Origin: Carpediemonas membranifera
Taxonomy: Eukaryota > Fornicata
Length of the DNA stretch: 64,000 nucleotides
Assembly (NCBI GenBank): GCA_019828565.1
Contig: JAHDYR010000014.1
Span: 277,521-341,520 of the forward strand
Reading direction: 5' to 3'
Both the position numbers and the translations under genes were made by a program. The notes under the pieces were generated by a model. That model was not told the DNA's origin, did not search any database, and worked only from the letters and a program-made list of their open reading frames with translations. This document shows, in pieces, positions 36,401-46,400 of this stretch. Numbering within the stretch: the first letter of the stretch is position 1; every line of letters begins with the position of its first letter.

Positions 36401-39400
36401 TGCTTCTCGATCTCAACAAGCCACGCCTCGATGACTGTCGCCTGACTCACACGGTACCGGAAGAATGCATGGGCGTTGTTCGCGGCAAAGTCGATGCTGC
36501 GGCAAGTGGCGAGGATGGAGTCCCGCAGCGCCTCGAGGACAGCCATTGGCACGGGGCCGACGGTGGTGCCGTCAGCCTCGCTGAACCCGGCGGCGGCGTT
36601 GGTCAGCTGCTCCCAGTCGACCGCCAGCACCCGGCCCCTCCAGCGGCTGACCTCGTCCTGGAGCCGGTCGACGTCGCCCTCCGTGACGACGTCATGCGGG
36701 GTGTGGACCATCGCGTGGATCTCCTGCAGTAACGGGAGGAGGGGCTCGGCGATGGCGTCGAAGCAGGTCCGGGCGGCGATGGCGGCTCTCGTGGTGCCTA
36801 CGAGCCTGATGAGGGCCTGGCGCCTGTTTGTGAGCTCCCGGTCTGTGTTGTCCCGCATCGCCATGACGTCCTCGAGACGCTGCCCGAGACGCTCGCCTGT
36901 GCTGATGTTATGCTCAGCGAGGGTGACATCGATGCCCGCGATGATCTCCCGCGAAATGGCCATCTGTTCCCGCTGGGCAGCCTCGACCGCACTGATGATG
37001 CCAGAGGCCACGGCGAACGAGCGCGGGCTGAGGCCCTCGATGCCGACCTTCCCCACCGCGTCCAGCTGCATAGCGGGGTTTGCGACAATGTCAGTGTGGA
37101 CCGCCCGGATGTGCGCCTCGGCCACTGCCAACACCGTCTCACAGCGCATACGGACCTGCGCGGTATCCACGGCGGTCTCGTACTCGACTCGCAGCCCGTC
37201 GATCCTATCGAAGAGGGCGTCGATCTCCTCAGTGTGGGGCGACAGTCTCGCCAGGATCGCACGGTCGGCTGCAGCGGTCGTCTGTAGTGCCTGCCGGATG
37301 GAGAACATGGCGACGGGGTCGGTGAGAGGCTGGGCGACCAGGCCGTGATAGAACTCCGAGAGCGAGGCCACCAAGGAGACAACCTGGTCGCGGGCTCTGA
37401 GGACTGCGACGCACTCGCTCGCCTGCTCCAGTCGGCCCGCCCAGGACTCGGCGGTCCCCGTCAGCCGCTGCACCGTGCGGAGCCGCTGCTGGCACGCGAG
37501 GACCTTGACGTCGACCGCGGGGGCGGCGACCATGGGGTATTGTGCCCTGAGGACGTCAGTCTCGCCGCTGATGGCCGTGTACTGTGCCTGGAGGTCTCTG
37601 AGGGCCTGCGGGCTCAGCGCGTCGAACTCCTTCGTCAGCAGCAGGCCCGTCAACTGCTCGAGCAGACCGTCACACCGACCCAGGACCGAGTCTCGGATCC
37701 TACAGTAGTTGCGGTAGTCTGCCACCGCGTCCTCTAGGGCCCTGCGCCGACTAGTGGCCCGCACCTTTAGGGCGCTGAGCTCTTTCTCGACATCCGCGGT
37801 GTACAGCTCCTCGCGGTCGTCGTGGGGCGACAGTAGGGCCCGCTGGACGTCCCCCATGAGGTTCTCCAGCCGGGTCACGGCACTGTCGACGTCATCGAAG
37901 ACCAACCCGGCCAGGAAGAGGCCGTGGGGCAGGATCCCGCGGCTTGTAAGGTAGTCGACCGCCTCCTCGCCGAAGAACTCGACGAGGGGCGTCTCCATGG
38001 ACATCGCCGCCGCACCGCCCTCGAACTGAACGTCAGCGATGAAGGCGTGCGGCGGGGTGGCGAGGAGACGCCGGTACTCAGCAAGGTACGCGCGCATCGA
38101 GGCGAGCACGGCGCCAACCCCGCCCAGCTGAAGCGTGGTGCCGTTGGCGTCCTGCTTGGCGACGAGTGTCTTTCCGAGGTCGACTGTCTTGGCCTCATAA
38201 AGTTCGCGGATCTGCCTCGCGTTGTCAACGAGCGTCTCGTACGGCTCATAAAGCACGGAGGGTACCACCAGGGCTGGGGTGGCGTCCTGGGCGAGGGGTG
38301 TGGCCTGGCACTGCCGGGCGACACTCTCGACGGCCCTGAATAAGAGCTTGGAGAAGTCGAGGTAGCCGCCCAGGCCCGAGAGGAGGGAGTCGGCCCCGGG
38401 GCTGTCGACGTCGAGCTGCTCCACCCGCTTGCCCCAGGCGCCTGTGACCCTGTCCAGCTCGGTACAGGTGGCCTTGACGTTGGTCCCGACCATCGCCAGA
38501 GCCCGGCCAACCCCATCAGCGTACGCCGCGTCCACCATCGTCGCGATGACGCCACTGATGAGGGCGTCCGTGCGGCCGTACAGGACCTCGGCGAACCCCT
38601 GCGGGTCCGCCCTGCCGTCGTCACCGGCGTCGAGGGGCACCCCGCACGGTTGGTCCATCTGCTCGGTCGACAGCTTCATCGTCTGGAAGAGAGGCTCGAT
38701 GTCCAGCTCCGCGACAGCGGCCATTAGCTCCTCCAGCTCGGCAGCCTCGACGGGAATTGTGGTGACCGCCTCAACCGCCGTGTCGCAGTGTGTCTTGGCC
38801 TCTTCTAGGGCCGCAGCGACCCGCTGGTACTCGCTGACGATGGCAGAGGCCCGGTCCCGTCGGGTTTCGAGGGCTACAGACCGTGACATGAGCTCGTCTC
38901 CCTTCTTCTCCGCGATCGACTGGAGCGTGGCGTACCGGGACGAGATCTGCCGCACGCTGACCTTGAGCACGGCGCCCCTGCCCAGCAGATACTCCTCGAT
39001 CTCCTCCAGACTCCCGAGGCTGGTCTTCAACTCCACTGACTGCACGTCCCAGTTCCCCACGACGGCCGCGAACTCGCTCTCCTCGAGGTTGTTCGGATCA
39101 ATCAGGTCGTCTGCCGTCAGGCTGAGCAAAGTGGCGATCCACGAGTCAATCGTGTCGGCCAGGTACCGGGCGTTCTCCATGAACTGCGTCTGGAGCTCCG
39201 TGATAGTGTATTGGTGCATCCGGTTCACTGAGAAGCCCGTGTCCCGTCTAGCGAGGTCCTTTCTGAAGTCCTGTACGTCCTCCTTCAGCGCCTGGTCCAC
39301 CTGTCCCTGCCCGGCCACTGCCAGCACCTCTCCGAGGTCGGCGCCGGTCAGCCCGAGGACGTCCCGCCCGATCTCCCCGAGTCTGTTCATGGTCGGCTGG

Positions 39401-41325
39401 ACCTGGCCCGTCGACAGTCGGGTCAGAGCAGACAGCACGAGCTTCTTGAGCTCGGGGGTGAAGCGCTTGAACTCGCTGTCGGCCACTAGCGGCAGGATGC
39501 ATCGCATCAGCAGCTCCACCTGGGCGCCGGTGATGCGGTACTCCGCCAGCAGGTCATTCACCTGGATCGCCTGGGCGATCGCCGTCTCCAGGGACGTCCA
39601 CCGGGAGTCCACAAGTGCCACAGCGGCCTTGGCGCGTTCGTTGAACGTCGACAGCTGTGCTATCGTCGCTCCATCGGCCAGGCTGGCGAGCGCCTCCCCG
39701 TCTGCCTCAGTCGCGTCCGTCAGGGTCTCGAGCATCAGCGCACACAGTCTTTGCCGCTTGAAGCTCTCGTTCATGACCAGGATGTGGATGCGGATGTCAT
39801 CCCACAGGGCCCCGGACAGCGGCACCGCGGGGAACTCCCCGGAGGTCTCGATGACGCCCTTCGTCATGCGGAACCGCAGCTGGTCGGCCTCCTCCTCGGC
39901 CACGTCGTCGAGGTCCTTGGCGAACTCACGGGCCAAGCCCAGCACGGTGTCCCGGACGGCCCCGGTGCCCTCATCCCGGCCGGTGGTGACCAGGTAGGTC
40001 CGCTCCAGGGCATGCGCGCGGTCGATGGTGGCGTCCCACATCTTGATGAGTTGCTGCAGATCTATAGAGAAGAGGGGAGGCTGGTATCGAAGGGTGCTGT
40101 GAGACAAGTGGTACCGGACGAACTGCTCGGTCGTCTCCACCCACGCCCGGGCCAGCTCGGGGGCGCTCTGGAGATACTCGACGTACGCCTCATAGCAGGA
40201 CTCGTCGGGTGCGGCCATGCCGTCGGCCAGGTCGACCAGCGTCGCCCTGATGGCCGCGGACTGTGTCGTGTAGGCGTCCTGGGACCGACGGACCTCGATG
40301 AAGCGCTTGGTCCTGCTGAACACGGTCAGCGTGCGGAGGCTGATGGGGCAGCAGTTGCTGAAGAAGGCGTGCATGTGGCCCAGCATCAGCGTCACGAACC
40401 ACTTGTGTGTGTATAGCAGTGAAGCCTCGTTCTTGTTCGAAATCAGGTCAGGGATGGCATAGGCGTCGTGGGCAAACTGGCATGCGACCAGGGTTCTTTC
40501 GTGCGACGTCGACAGCCTGTCCAGTGTGTCGAGCGGGAAGTTGAAGTGGTCGTAACTGTGGATGATGCAGCCCAGCAGGTGCCCGTTCAGCTGCTGCAGG
40601 CTGTACACCCGCACTGCAGGGAGGTCCTCCGTCGTCGTCTCCTTGTGGGATGACGGGTAAAACTGCACCCGGTCGATCGCCCACTCGTACAGCCCGTCCT
40701 CTCCCCTCAGCCGGCGTGTCTTGCCGTCGGGGAGCTCGTGGCTGTAGTCCACCTTGTAGATCATGTGGTATCGGGCAATCTGGAAGATGCCTCGGCACAC
40801 GGCGTCCCGGAACGATGACAGCGAGGTGCTACTGCGCTCGGCCATGTTGATGTCATCCACGGCAGCCCACATGTCGCGGTATACGTCCGCGTTCGACCTC
40901 GTCTCGTCGAACTGGCCAGCCTTAGTGTATGTCACGAAACCAATGGAGTCCAGCCGCCGCTTCCACGCGCTGGTGTTGTCAGTGAACCGACTGTCCTCAG
41001 GGAATGCGACTCTGGACATCAGCATGGTCAGCGGCTTCTTGTCCGGGCTTTCTCGCTTGGACGAGACGGGCTCCTCTCGCTCAATCTTGCCGCTGAGGAC
41101 ATCGAGAAGGACAGCAAAGGAAAAGCGCTTGCGATAGGAGAATATCTCCTCTATGTTGTCGATTCGGAGCTCGTCAAGGCCGCCTTTCACAAAGTTTTCC
41201 TTTTTCACGTCATCGTCGATTCCTTCCTCGATAGCCCTGAGATAAAGCACATTTTCTATGGCTGATCGAGAGCTTTCGAATATCGAATTGGCATATCTAG
41301 CCATCATGGCGTGTATACTGGCCAT
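30433..41325 (-). CDS. Giant (3630-aa) helical protein with C-terminal EF-hands
   Basis: An uninterrupted 10.9-kb frame encodes a protein that is almost entirely alpha-helical and acidic, built of many 80-120-residue helical stretches without repeats identical enough to align by eye. Near residue 3463 is a canonical EF-hand loop (DADGNRTLDQNE), followed about 40 residues later by a degenerate one (DSNAAATGDRGLDLEHF). The C-terminus is basic (GGRRSRSRNRDD). No P-loop, AAA, kinase or actin-binding motif is visible, so it is not a dynein heavy chain despite its size. The layout (long helical rod plus terminal EF-hands) recalls spectrin/alpha-actinin-type or other cytoskeletal scaffolds. It is divergent from gamma-tubulin, sharing a 145-bp intergenic region. 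Antisense ORFs over it are shadows. Confidence 0.85.
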   Translation of the reverse strand: MASIHAMMARYANSIFESSRSAIENVLYLRAIEEGIDDDVKKENFVKGGLDELRIDNIEEIFSYRKRFSFAVLLDVLSGKIEREEPVSSKRESPDKKPLTMLMSRVAFPEDSRFTDNTSAWKRRLDSIGFVTYTKAGQFDETRSNADVYRDMWAAVDDINMAERSSTSLSSFRDAVCRGIFQIARYHMIYKVDYSHELPDGKTRRLRGEDGLYEWAIDRVQFYPSSHKETTTEDLPAVRVYSLQQLNGHLLGCIIHSYDHFNFPLDTLDRLSTSHERTLVACQFAHDAYAIPDLISNKNEASLLYTHKWFVTLMLGHMHAFFSNCCPISLRTLTVFSRTKRFIEVRRSQDAYTTQSAAIRATLVDLADGMAAPDESCYEAYVEYLQSAPELARAWVETTEQFVRYHLSHSTLRYQPPLFSIDLQQLIKMWDATIDRAHALERTYLVTTGRDEGTGAVRDTVLGLAREFAKDLDDVAEEEADQLRFRMTKGVIETSGEFPAVPLSGALWDDIRIHILVMNESFKRQRLCALMLETLTDATEADGEALASLADGATIAQLSTFNERAKAAVALVDSRWTSLETAIAQAIQVNDLLAEYRITGAQVELLMRCILPLVADSEFKRFTPELKKLVLSALTRLSTGQVQPTMNRLGEIGRDVLGLTGADLGEVLAVAGQGQVDQALKEDVQDFRKDLARRDTGFSVNRMHQYTITELQTQFMENARYLADTIDSWIATLLSLTADDLIDPNNLEESEFAAVVGNWDVQSVELKTSLGSLEEIEEYLLGRGAVLKVSVRQISSRYATLQSIAEKKGDELMSRSVALETRRDRASAIVSEYQRVAAALEEAKTHCDTAVEAVTTIPVEAAELEELMAAVAELDIEPLFQTMKLSTEQMDQPCGVPLDAGDDGRADPQGFAEVLYGRTDALISGVIATMVDAAYADGVGRALAMVGTNVKATCTELDRVTGAWGKRVEQLDVDSPGADSLLSGLGGYLDFSKLLFRAVESVARQCQATPLAQDATPALVVPSVLYEPYETLVDNARQIRELYEAKTVDLGKTLVAKQDANGTTLQLGGVGAVLASMRAYLAEYRRLLATPPHAFIADVQFEGGAAAMSMETPLVEFFGEEAVDYLTSRGILPHGLFLAGLVFDDVDSAVTRLENLMGDVQRALLSPHDDREELYTADVEKELSALKVRATSRRRALEDAVADYRNYCRIRDSVLGRCDGLLEQLTGLLLTKEFDALSPQALRDLQAQYTAISGETDVLRAQYPMVAAPAVDVKVLACQQRLRTVQRLTGTAESWAGRLEQASECVAVLRARDQVVSLVASLSEFYHGLVAQPLTDPVAMFSIRQALQTTAAADRAILARLSPHTEEIDALFDRIDGLRVEYETAVDTAQVRMRCETVLAVAEAHIRAVHTDIVANPAMQLDAVGKVGIEGLSPRSFAVASGIISAVEAAQREQMAISREIIAGIDVTLAEHNISTGERLGQRLEDVMAMRDNTDRELTNRRQALIRLVGTTRAAIAARTCFDAIAEPLLPLLQEIHAMVHTPHDVVTEGDVDRLQDEVSRWRGRVLAVDWEQLTNAAAGFSEADGTTVGPVPMAVLEALRDSILATCRSIDFAANNAHAFFRYRVSQATVIEAWLVEIEKHVSSVRTERVDIRKALTGSSPPAAVRVQLERIIALKETHAERGYDLVKCANVLESVIRQLPLLHQAVVLDEGMEQRGALSIIGPLQMRGEIFSDVVSKLTESIAAFDEATTSLGELYVFGIDAVSGSGMVDEAVVSLTRDAGVLRSLLGIENSTAPNQGIVSDVARSTYAAEVAQRIQSNLSVADPKLRGFLEETLDRLNSLRVDDTAPGEDAELRFLTELRDAVVRFNGHVRDAASVRRAMFIRLMAVIQDTFQGQTGTSLDALKDALDYHDEEWSTLGRHMAGVVGAGHELADELRDSDGCLPAMLDFWMQLLSSIGIAGTVQRLADQVRDRQHALVESLDVLSTHCDAVTAAMIDNRPDTSAGDGLESVWVLSRGLADATGPLSAVASIESTLFVTSGRVPGMTADLCSRLASFCAAHTAHHTNTFAAVKRTMEASVANAVQGTARGAWTSVVSALDATMKRWDLATAAGCLHCAAEHEAVLAEARYAKTRCAKDVWLSSVYQSAAALEISAADLAHRLTTTLDNWRAKGDLYRTVGDRLIDLAQAEMGQLVTVDVTSTDVTQFERLRADMDTALNRYGREAKSRTALQKDAQEVMDAHTALLGEDVAQTTPTATIIGNLIHIGNQRQAACTFLRDFAMAAVEGSHQLATALVAAEGKVAPAEEAISSVMRDNGRIGEPTSTIPLLTDALIAASEVLARSGEPHGPSFLDGRDSLEQRLRTCMYQAALATDMCVKANRADTRSTFNTAFTRFFVKVAEQSRDRIAAATARVEKELAALTATELDPTAFSELHQVHGDVFAIERVEAPVLEDAATRLTLYDGRLPPHRVALDDVPAPEPGTTGALTSRGVSDTLARLTRASGTLTAQMDDLRLDMAMPGIAANETERIRCLLALIDVWATNSSLVIDLPHDDLVASAELAALYQMSSPLDSAKYQLVTARDYVTAIVQNAGLDPTNVKFSHMTPSGARESTCAELLRDISNRIRKIDMELHAMPPLPNPDDARQYVGKQSEVLQRAATVLIQFLPMRVESPESYEAGKAVFDDGAHAIATIDAALTALAESPPASTVGIPPATLQKLALLLEEAQADYGEHLRHYESRAASLSDAAQQYEEMVRLQSAALDGAEQNLHDFANQALEALGRRRELNIDTGNSVAEEKLTEIREIANNSRLPPQMMPVSLNDTRQELQEEEELDALNTEIARIHDSVTMKSEELMDSKDDFVDMFNYCIESEISTRADEQALRDMYDRWCSTVNRLALLASTLGHAIQLTHLPELFTPYASQVQALHLFLDDAETFVIDFAEKHNGLLSEPDGDSFAELAEAFNPCNTPTMFNSIFDLLQVIPNVILHEQTFTSYAATVLELEAMIQAADTPIDEDNVHLAQLMDPHRLQPVLADAAEVIDRWTAFAEHQHRLVPSGEALRGRMHALLSATRAHTEAVALLELSAAVPADSFAMDVPEPDTTLPDEANEAGPFRDFDTIAADIDKKFSDAKLGRNPAFRVEAEEILLKKIEAAVLEDETVQGAHNIETAKRVLIGREVKAELRMSLGYFPKSIEIHSTDLKELSKGSTQERLHLIESTACPVQFVTKLWSAVRRVISEYASASGVTAKALIQHLGSSTGAVRDPDDPNGEPLLPDVVALLAESEELLSSNEGHTKEVAAAIDSASKAARSALSSLNTVKQRGMECYRRLAVATQYALCIDSTKATEEEATVAAEILKRVVRPLIADPVRPSVAQLSTMVSMVIEKLPPAEQRRLGILGEGFLHGPDENGVGRDYQRLLSFTDDILTEDATNRLRSIEANKRAFDMTDGFTIETLIMLFNYFDADGNRTLDQNEIQTMLRTLEISLTPSDERSLKRALDSNAAATGDRGLDLEHFFMFAKDVSALKITRGQGSLSMAFSDITRWWEDQFQNNARNYQMRVRNKVFERVFGIVLSKEDIKLLNSIVDESANDGGRRSRSRNRDDKLAVLKSIPDLQLPTDTRNVRVELSTM

Positions 41326-41469
41326 GATGGTTCTGATGCCAAAAAGTGCGTTTTACCTGGTGTCGCAACCGCAGATCACCGCGGACGTCCTGAATCTCTC
41401 TCAGCCGACCCAGCGTAGGTCTGGCGTGACGCTTACTGCCAGGCGGTATTCTGCGCAAAAACCATCTTC

Positions 41470-42913
41470 ATGCAAAAGGTTTGTTCACTCGCAGTATACC
41501 GTCATACAGACCATTACAATCTGTGTAGGACAATGTGGCTTGCAGGTTGGGCTGGACTTTTGGACAGCCCTTGCCAAGGAGTACGGTATTTCCGTGAAAG
41601 ATGGAAAGCAGGCCACCAATTCACTCACAACAGCCCTCCCGCCGGCAGCATTCTTCCATTACGGGAAACACACTGATGGGAGTCGGAAATATGTTCCACG
41701 AGCCATACTTCTCGACCTTGAGCCAGGCGTACTCGCTGACAACAAGGAGACGCTAGGCTTCATGAATCCAGCCAACATCGTCACTGGTGAGCACTTTGAC
41801 GCCGCTCTGGACGAGGAGACGAAGGCTGCTGGTGCTGGGAACAACTGGGCGCACGGCTTCACCAAGGCGCCTCACGTCCGCAGCCGCCGTGTTCGAGGCG
41901 AGAGCGTCATGCAAATAGTGAAGCGGGAGGTTTCGCACACAAACAGGCTGGACAGCTTCCTCGTGGTGCACTCTGTGGCCGGCGGGACAGGGTCCGGCAT
42001 GGGGTCCTGGGTCATCGAGCAGCTGCGGCTGTCGTACCCGTCGACCTCAATCGCCACGGTGTCGGTGTTCCCAAATGCCAGTGATGTCACAGTGCAGCCG
42101 TACAACATGCTGCTGACGCTGCGGCGCCTCATCTCCCACACGGACGCCGCCATCATCGTCAGCAACGAGAACATCGACGGCATCCTGCAACGCCAGGCCG
42201 CCCCAGCAAAGGGACGCCAGAGGTTCGATAACGACGTCATCCTCCGCGTCATGCTCGGGTGGACGGCGGCCATCCGGACCCCGACCCAGCGGTCGGCCGT
42301 GTCAGAGCTCATTCGAATGATGCGGGGTCCCAGGTCAGTCAACCTCTTCTGCCCGTCATGCGCCCCCGTCCGCAACCCCCGGATCATCCGTGCGAAGGCG
42401 CTCATGGCCAGCTTTGTCGACTCAAACGGCTACTTGGTGGCAGACAACCAGCTGGCCCTGCCGCGGGGAAGCCCGGGCGATGATCTGAGCAAGAGCAACA
42501 AGATAATCACGGCGCTTACCGTTTTCCAGAACACAACTGAGTCCGTCGAGGCCGTCGAGGCCGCTGTGGGGGCGGTGAGGCCGGCCTTTGCGCCCTGGGC
42601 CATTCCCATGTGGAAACACATCCAGACCGCGTCCAGCCGATCCCCCAAGCCCCCCAGCGCCTCTGCGGTGACTGTAGTGAGCTGCTCTGGCATGGCACAT
42701 GTCCTGCGGAAGGTGGAGGGCGCCGTCTCGCGTATGCTGAGCGGAAGGTCCCTGGAGCAGATGACGACGGAGCAGCTGAAGAAGGTCCCCTTCATGGACA
42801 CGTATCTGCAGGCCCTGGGCGCCCCCGAGTGTCTCGATCAGTTCCAGGAGGCGTATACTGTGCTGACCGGTGCCATTGAGCTCTACACGCAGGCAGCTCA
42901 TGCTCGCCCGTAG
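41470..42913 (+). CDS. TUBG: Gamma-tubulin (divergent), one 31-nt intron after codon 3
   Basis: Coding is join(41470..41478, 41510..42913), giving 470 aa. The spliced start MQKTITICVGQCGLQVGLDF has the invariant tubulin N-terminus; the longer unspliced frame back to 41258 overlaps the neighbouring gene and lacks it. The GTP-binding signature is VAGGTGSGMGSW. Gamma-specific landmarks are AGNNWAHGF, SVFPNASDVTVQPYNMLLTL and FAPWAIP. Gamma-tubulin nucleates microtubules at basal bodies and spindle poles. The sequence is divergent, with insertions after ANIVTGEH (ALDEETKAAG) and around residues 340-390. Delta- or epsilon-tubulin is less likely given VQPYNxLLTL. Confidence 0.82.
41479..41509 (+). 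other. 31-nt spliceosomal intron in gamma-tubulin
   Basis: It begins GTTTGTTCACTCGC and ends ACCGTCATACAG. It sits in phase 0 directly after ATG CAA AAG. Removal creates the canonical tubulin N-terminus. Confidence 0.82.
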
Positions 42914-42930
42914 CTCCACACAGGGACATT

Positions 42931-42952
42931 ATGTATATGTATGTATGTATGT
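42931..42952. repeat. (ATGT)n microsatellite
   Basis: An ATGTATATGTATGTATGTAT run lies in the gamma-tubulin 3' flank, directly before the gene fragment. Confidence 0.7.
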
Positions 42953-42954
42953 AA

Positions 42955-43161
42955 AGCGGATCCAACATCGACCCGTCTGCTGATAAGCTCGTGGCCTTCC
43001 TGAAGTCTGCGGGAACCAGGCACCCCATACCTGCCCGCAAGATCGCCCTCATCATTGCCGACGCCCTCATGTCCGCTACCCTTCTGGTGTATGACAGGTG
43101 GGCGCTCAAGCTGGGACTTTTCAACCCGCTGGAGTTCCTTCCAGTGGACCCTGTTGCCTAA
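42955..43161 (+). pseudogene. 3' fragment of a small gene, second copy at 3377-3475
   Basis: The open frame without a start codon reads ADKLVAFLKSAGTRHPIPAR, then KIALIIADALMSATLLVYDR, and ends WALKLGLFNPLEFLPVDPVA. It is preceded by an in-frame TAA at 42952-42954. The last third is shared with 3377-3475. Conservation of frame between the copies indicates former coding function. The remainder of the interval (43162-43479) holds nothing recognised. Confidence 0.5.
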
Positions 43162-43479
43162 GCCAGCGTTTACTGTGAAATAAATGGAGTAGTGTAAAGC
43201 AGTCCGCGGCACAGGGGAGACTGTGGTACACGCCCTTTACATGAGCAATCATAAACGTTTCCAGGGTTTACCCGGGCCTTGCAGTGGATATAACAGTCGG
43301 CGTGGGCTAACACGACGCATAGAAGTCAGCTGGACTCACGCTATTCATGATGCCGTCCCATGTGACCATTCTATGACTCCGCAGAGTCGACTGAACGAAT
43401 GAGCGCGACTTCGACACATAGGAATGGTTCAATTGACAACAAGCCCTCATCCTGAGAACATCTCGCTGAGTGGGCGCCA

Positions 43480-46400
43480 ATGAACCTCGGTAATACCGGC
43501 TTTGGAGGCGAGAAGATGATGATCGTGCGGCCCGAGGATCCCAAGGCCGTCATGCACGTTAAGAAGCTGCAGCATGTTCCTGCACTTCTCAATATTTTCG
43601 ATGAGATTCTCGTCAACGCCGCTGATGAGGCTATCCGCAAAGCAACCGACCGCGTGACGAAAAAAAGACGATCTTCGTCCACGTCTCCGAGGACACCATC
43701 ACCGTGGCCAACGACGGCACAGGCGTCAGCGTGTCCGAGCATGAGTCCGGGATCCTGAACCCCGACATCACCTTCGGTGCGAAGAGTGCCAACATCTTCT
43801 CTGACCGCTTCGAGGTCAATATCAAGAACTATCATGCCTACAAGAGCGGCGTCAAGGCGTACTACCACCAGGTGTGGACCCGCAACATGGAGAACATGAC
43901 GGTCCCTGCCGCCAAGTCCCTCTCAACCAAGGCCAAGTGCGACAACATCGACCCGGACCTCATGGCCGAGATGAGCAAGAAGAGGGGCTGCTGCATCATC
44001 TCGTTCAGACCAGACTACTCCCGGTTCGGCGAGGATGACGACCCGATGGACACCCTGGACGACTCCCACAAGGCCCTGTTCGTGCAGCGCGTCCACGAGA
44101 TCGCCAGCTGCCTCGATGCGGTGTCGGTCTGGCTCAAGGTCGATGGGTCCGAGGCCTTTAGCAGCCCAACGAAGCTCCCCAACGGCTTCCACCCTTCATC
44201 AAGCGCATCACGTGCCTCGAGACGGCACCCGACGGCGAGGAGACGCTGGGCCGTGGCAAGACGGCGGTGTCGGTGCAACAGGTCATGGACACCGACGAAG
44301 ATGGCCAGCCAGACGCCCAGGTCATGACGTTCACACTCCGGGGCAACAAGCCCGAGTCCCCTGCCTGGGACATCAGCATCGTCAAGGCTGGACTCCTCGG
44401 GTTGCCGTCGGTCTCCTTCATCATCAGCCCGAGCAGGAGGCCAAGAACGCCGAGATTGCGGCGATCAAGCAGATCCTGGGCCTGTCAGAGAACGACTCGA
44501 CGGACATGCACAGGAAGCTCCGCTACGGCAAGGTGATGCTGATGACGAATCAGGACGCTGACGGCTCTCATATCAAGGGGCTCGTGCTCTCTCTGTTCGA
44601 CCACAAGTGGGCTCCCTCTGCAAGGCGGGCTTCCTACAAGAGTTCGTGACGCCCATTGTCAAGGCGACCAAGGGCCGCAAAGTTCGTTCGTTCTACACCC
44701 TGCCCGAGTATGAGTCCTGGACCGAGAACGAGGGCGCCAAGGGGCAATGGCGGGTGAAGTACTACAAGGGGCTGGGGTCCTCGTCCGACCGCGAGGCCGT
44801 CGAGTACTTCAAAGCCATCGCCCACCACACGATCGACTTCACGTGGGTCTTCCCCAAGGACGAGAGCCGCGACAGGTCCTACAAGAGCGACTTCGCCGCA
44901 TCGTCGGCCGAGCTCAAGAAGGTATTCAACGCCGACAGGACCGTCGCGAGCAGCTTTGCGGACGAGCGGAAGAAGTGGCTGGCCACTGCGGACATGGACG
45001 TGTTCGTCGACTATAACGCCGTCGCCAAAACTAAGCTGCCCATCCACACGTTCGTCAACAAGGAGCTCGTGCTCTACTGCCAGGAGGACAACTTCCGGTC
45101 GATCCCCAGTGTCGTCGACGGCCTCAAGCCCGGCTCCCGCAAGATCCTCTTCGCCCGCTTCAAGCGCAAGCTCAAGGAGCAGATCAAGGTGGCCCAGCTG
45201 GCTGGCTACGTCTCTGAGCACGCCGCCTACCACCACGGCGAGGTGAGCCTCAGCGGGACGATCATCGGCATGGCCCAGAGCTTTGTCGGGTCCAACAACA
45301 TCCCCCTGCTCATGCCTGAGGGCCAGTTCGGGTCCAGGGAGCAGGGTGGGAAGATTGCCGCCTCCCCCAGGTACGTCCACACGCGGCTGTCCGACATGGC
45401 GCGGCTCATCTTCCCCGAGGACGACGACCCACTGCTGGACTACCTCGTGGACGACGGCCAGTCCATTGAACCCGCATTCTACGTCCCCGTCATCCCCATG
45501 GTGCTCATCAACGGCGCGGCGGGCATCGGCACGAGCTGGGCCACTAACATTCCCAACCACTCCCCGCTGGACGTCATCGACGCCGTCAGACGCAGACTAC
45601 ACGTGGCAACGAGAGAGGAGGCTGGGCTGCCTGGCCTCGCCCACTGGTACGCCGGGTGGACCGGCACCATAGTGGCCAAGGACAACGTCGCAGACGGGGA
45701 GCCGCTGACGTACGAGCACACCGGTCGGGTCGAGGCGGTCCCCGTCAACCCCGACGACGACGACCTTTCGTTAGCTTACGACACCATGTGCCTCGAGATC
45801 AGCGAGTTGCCCATCGGGACCTGGACCGAGCCCTACAAGGAGCTGCTCGAGCAGTTCCTACAGGGCGTCTATATCAGACGGAAGTCGGCGAAGGGCGCCT
45901 GGCAGCTCGACATACCCAAGCGCGAGGACAAGATCTCTGCCGTCACCGCGTCGGCCAAGAAGTCACCAGCCCGTGCTAAGGCGGCCAAGAAGGACGAAAA
46001 GTTCGACGAAACCGTCAACGACAAGAACAACAAGGCGTTTAAGCTTGCCGACATGACCCAGCACCATGGGTTGAACATGGTGCGGTTCAGGGTGTCGGTG
46101 ACCAAGCGCATGTACGATGTTGTGCGGCAGACCATTGGCTGGCCCAAGCTGCTGAAGATGAGCGGGTCGATCAGCAAGACCAACATGGTCCTGTTCGACC
46201 GCCACAACCGCATCGTGGAGTGCAAGCGGACGGATGAGATCATCGAGCAGCACTACCAGGTCCGCAGCGAGATGTACCAGCGCCGCATGGACCTGCTGCT
46301 GCTCACACTGCGGTGCCAGTTCCTCATCCAGACCACGATGACCGCCTTCATCAACCTCGTCAACGCCAAGGAGCTTGACACCCACAGGCCCGAGGCCGAG

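Noticed and set aside
30784-40416. Several + strand ORFs of 250-520 aa opposite the giant gene
   Set aside because: They arise from the strong third-position GC bias of the real frame and have Ser/Arg-rich, domain-less translations.
30433-41325. Dynein heavy chain
   Set aside because: Size and position next to tubulin suggested it, but no P-loop or AAA motifs exist anywhere in the 3630 residues, and the C-terminus carries EF-hands.
41258-41469. N-terminal extension of the tubulin ORF
   Set aside because: It overlaps the start of the giant gene on the other strand and hides the conserved tubulin N-terminus. An ATG at 41470 plus a 31-nt intron explains the locus better.
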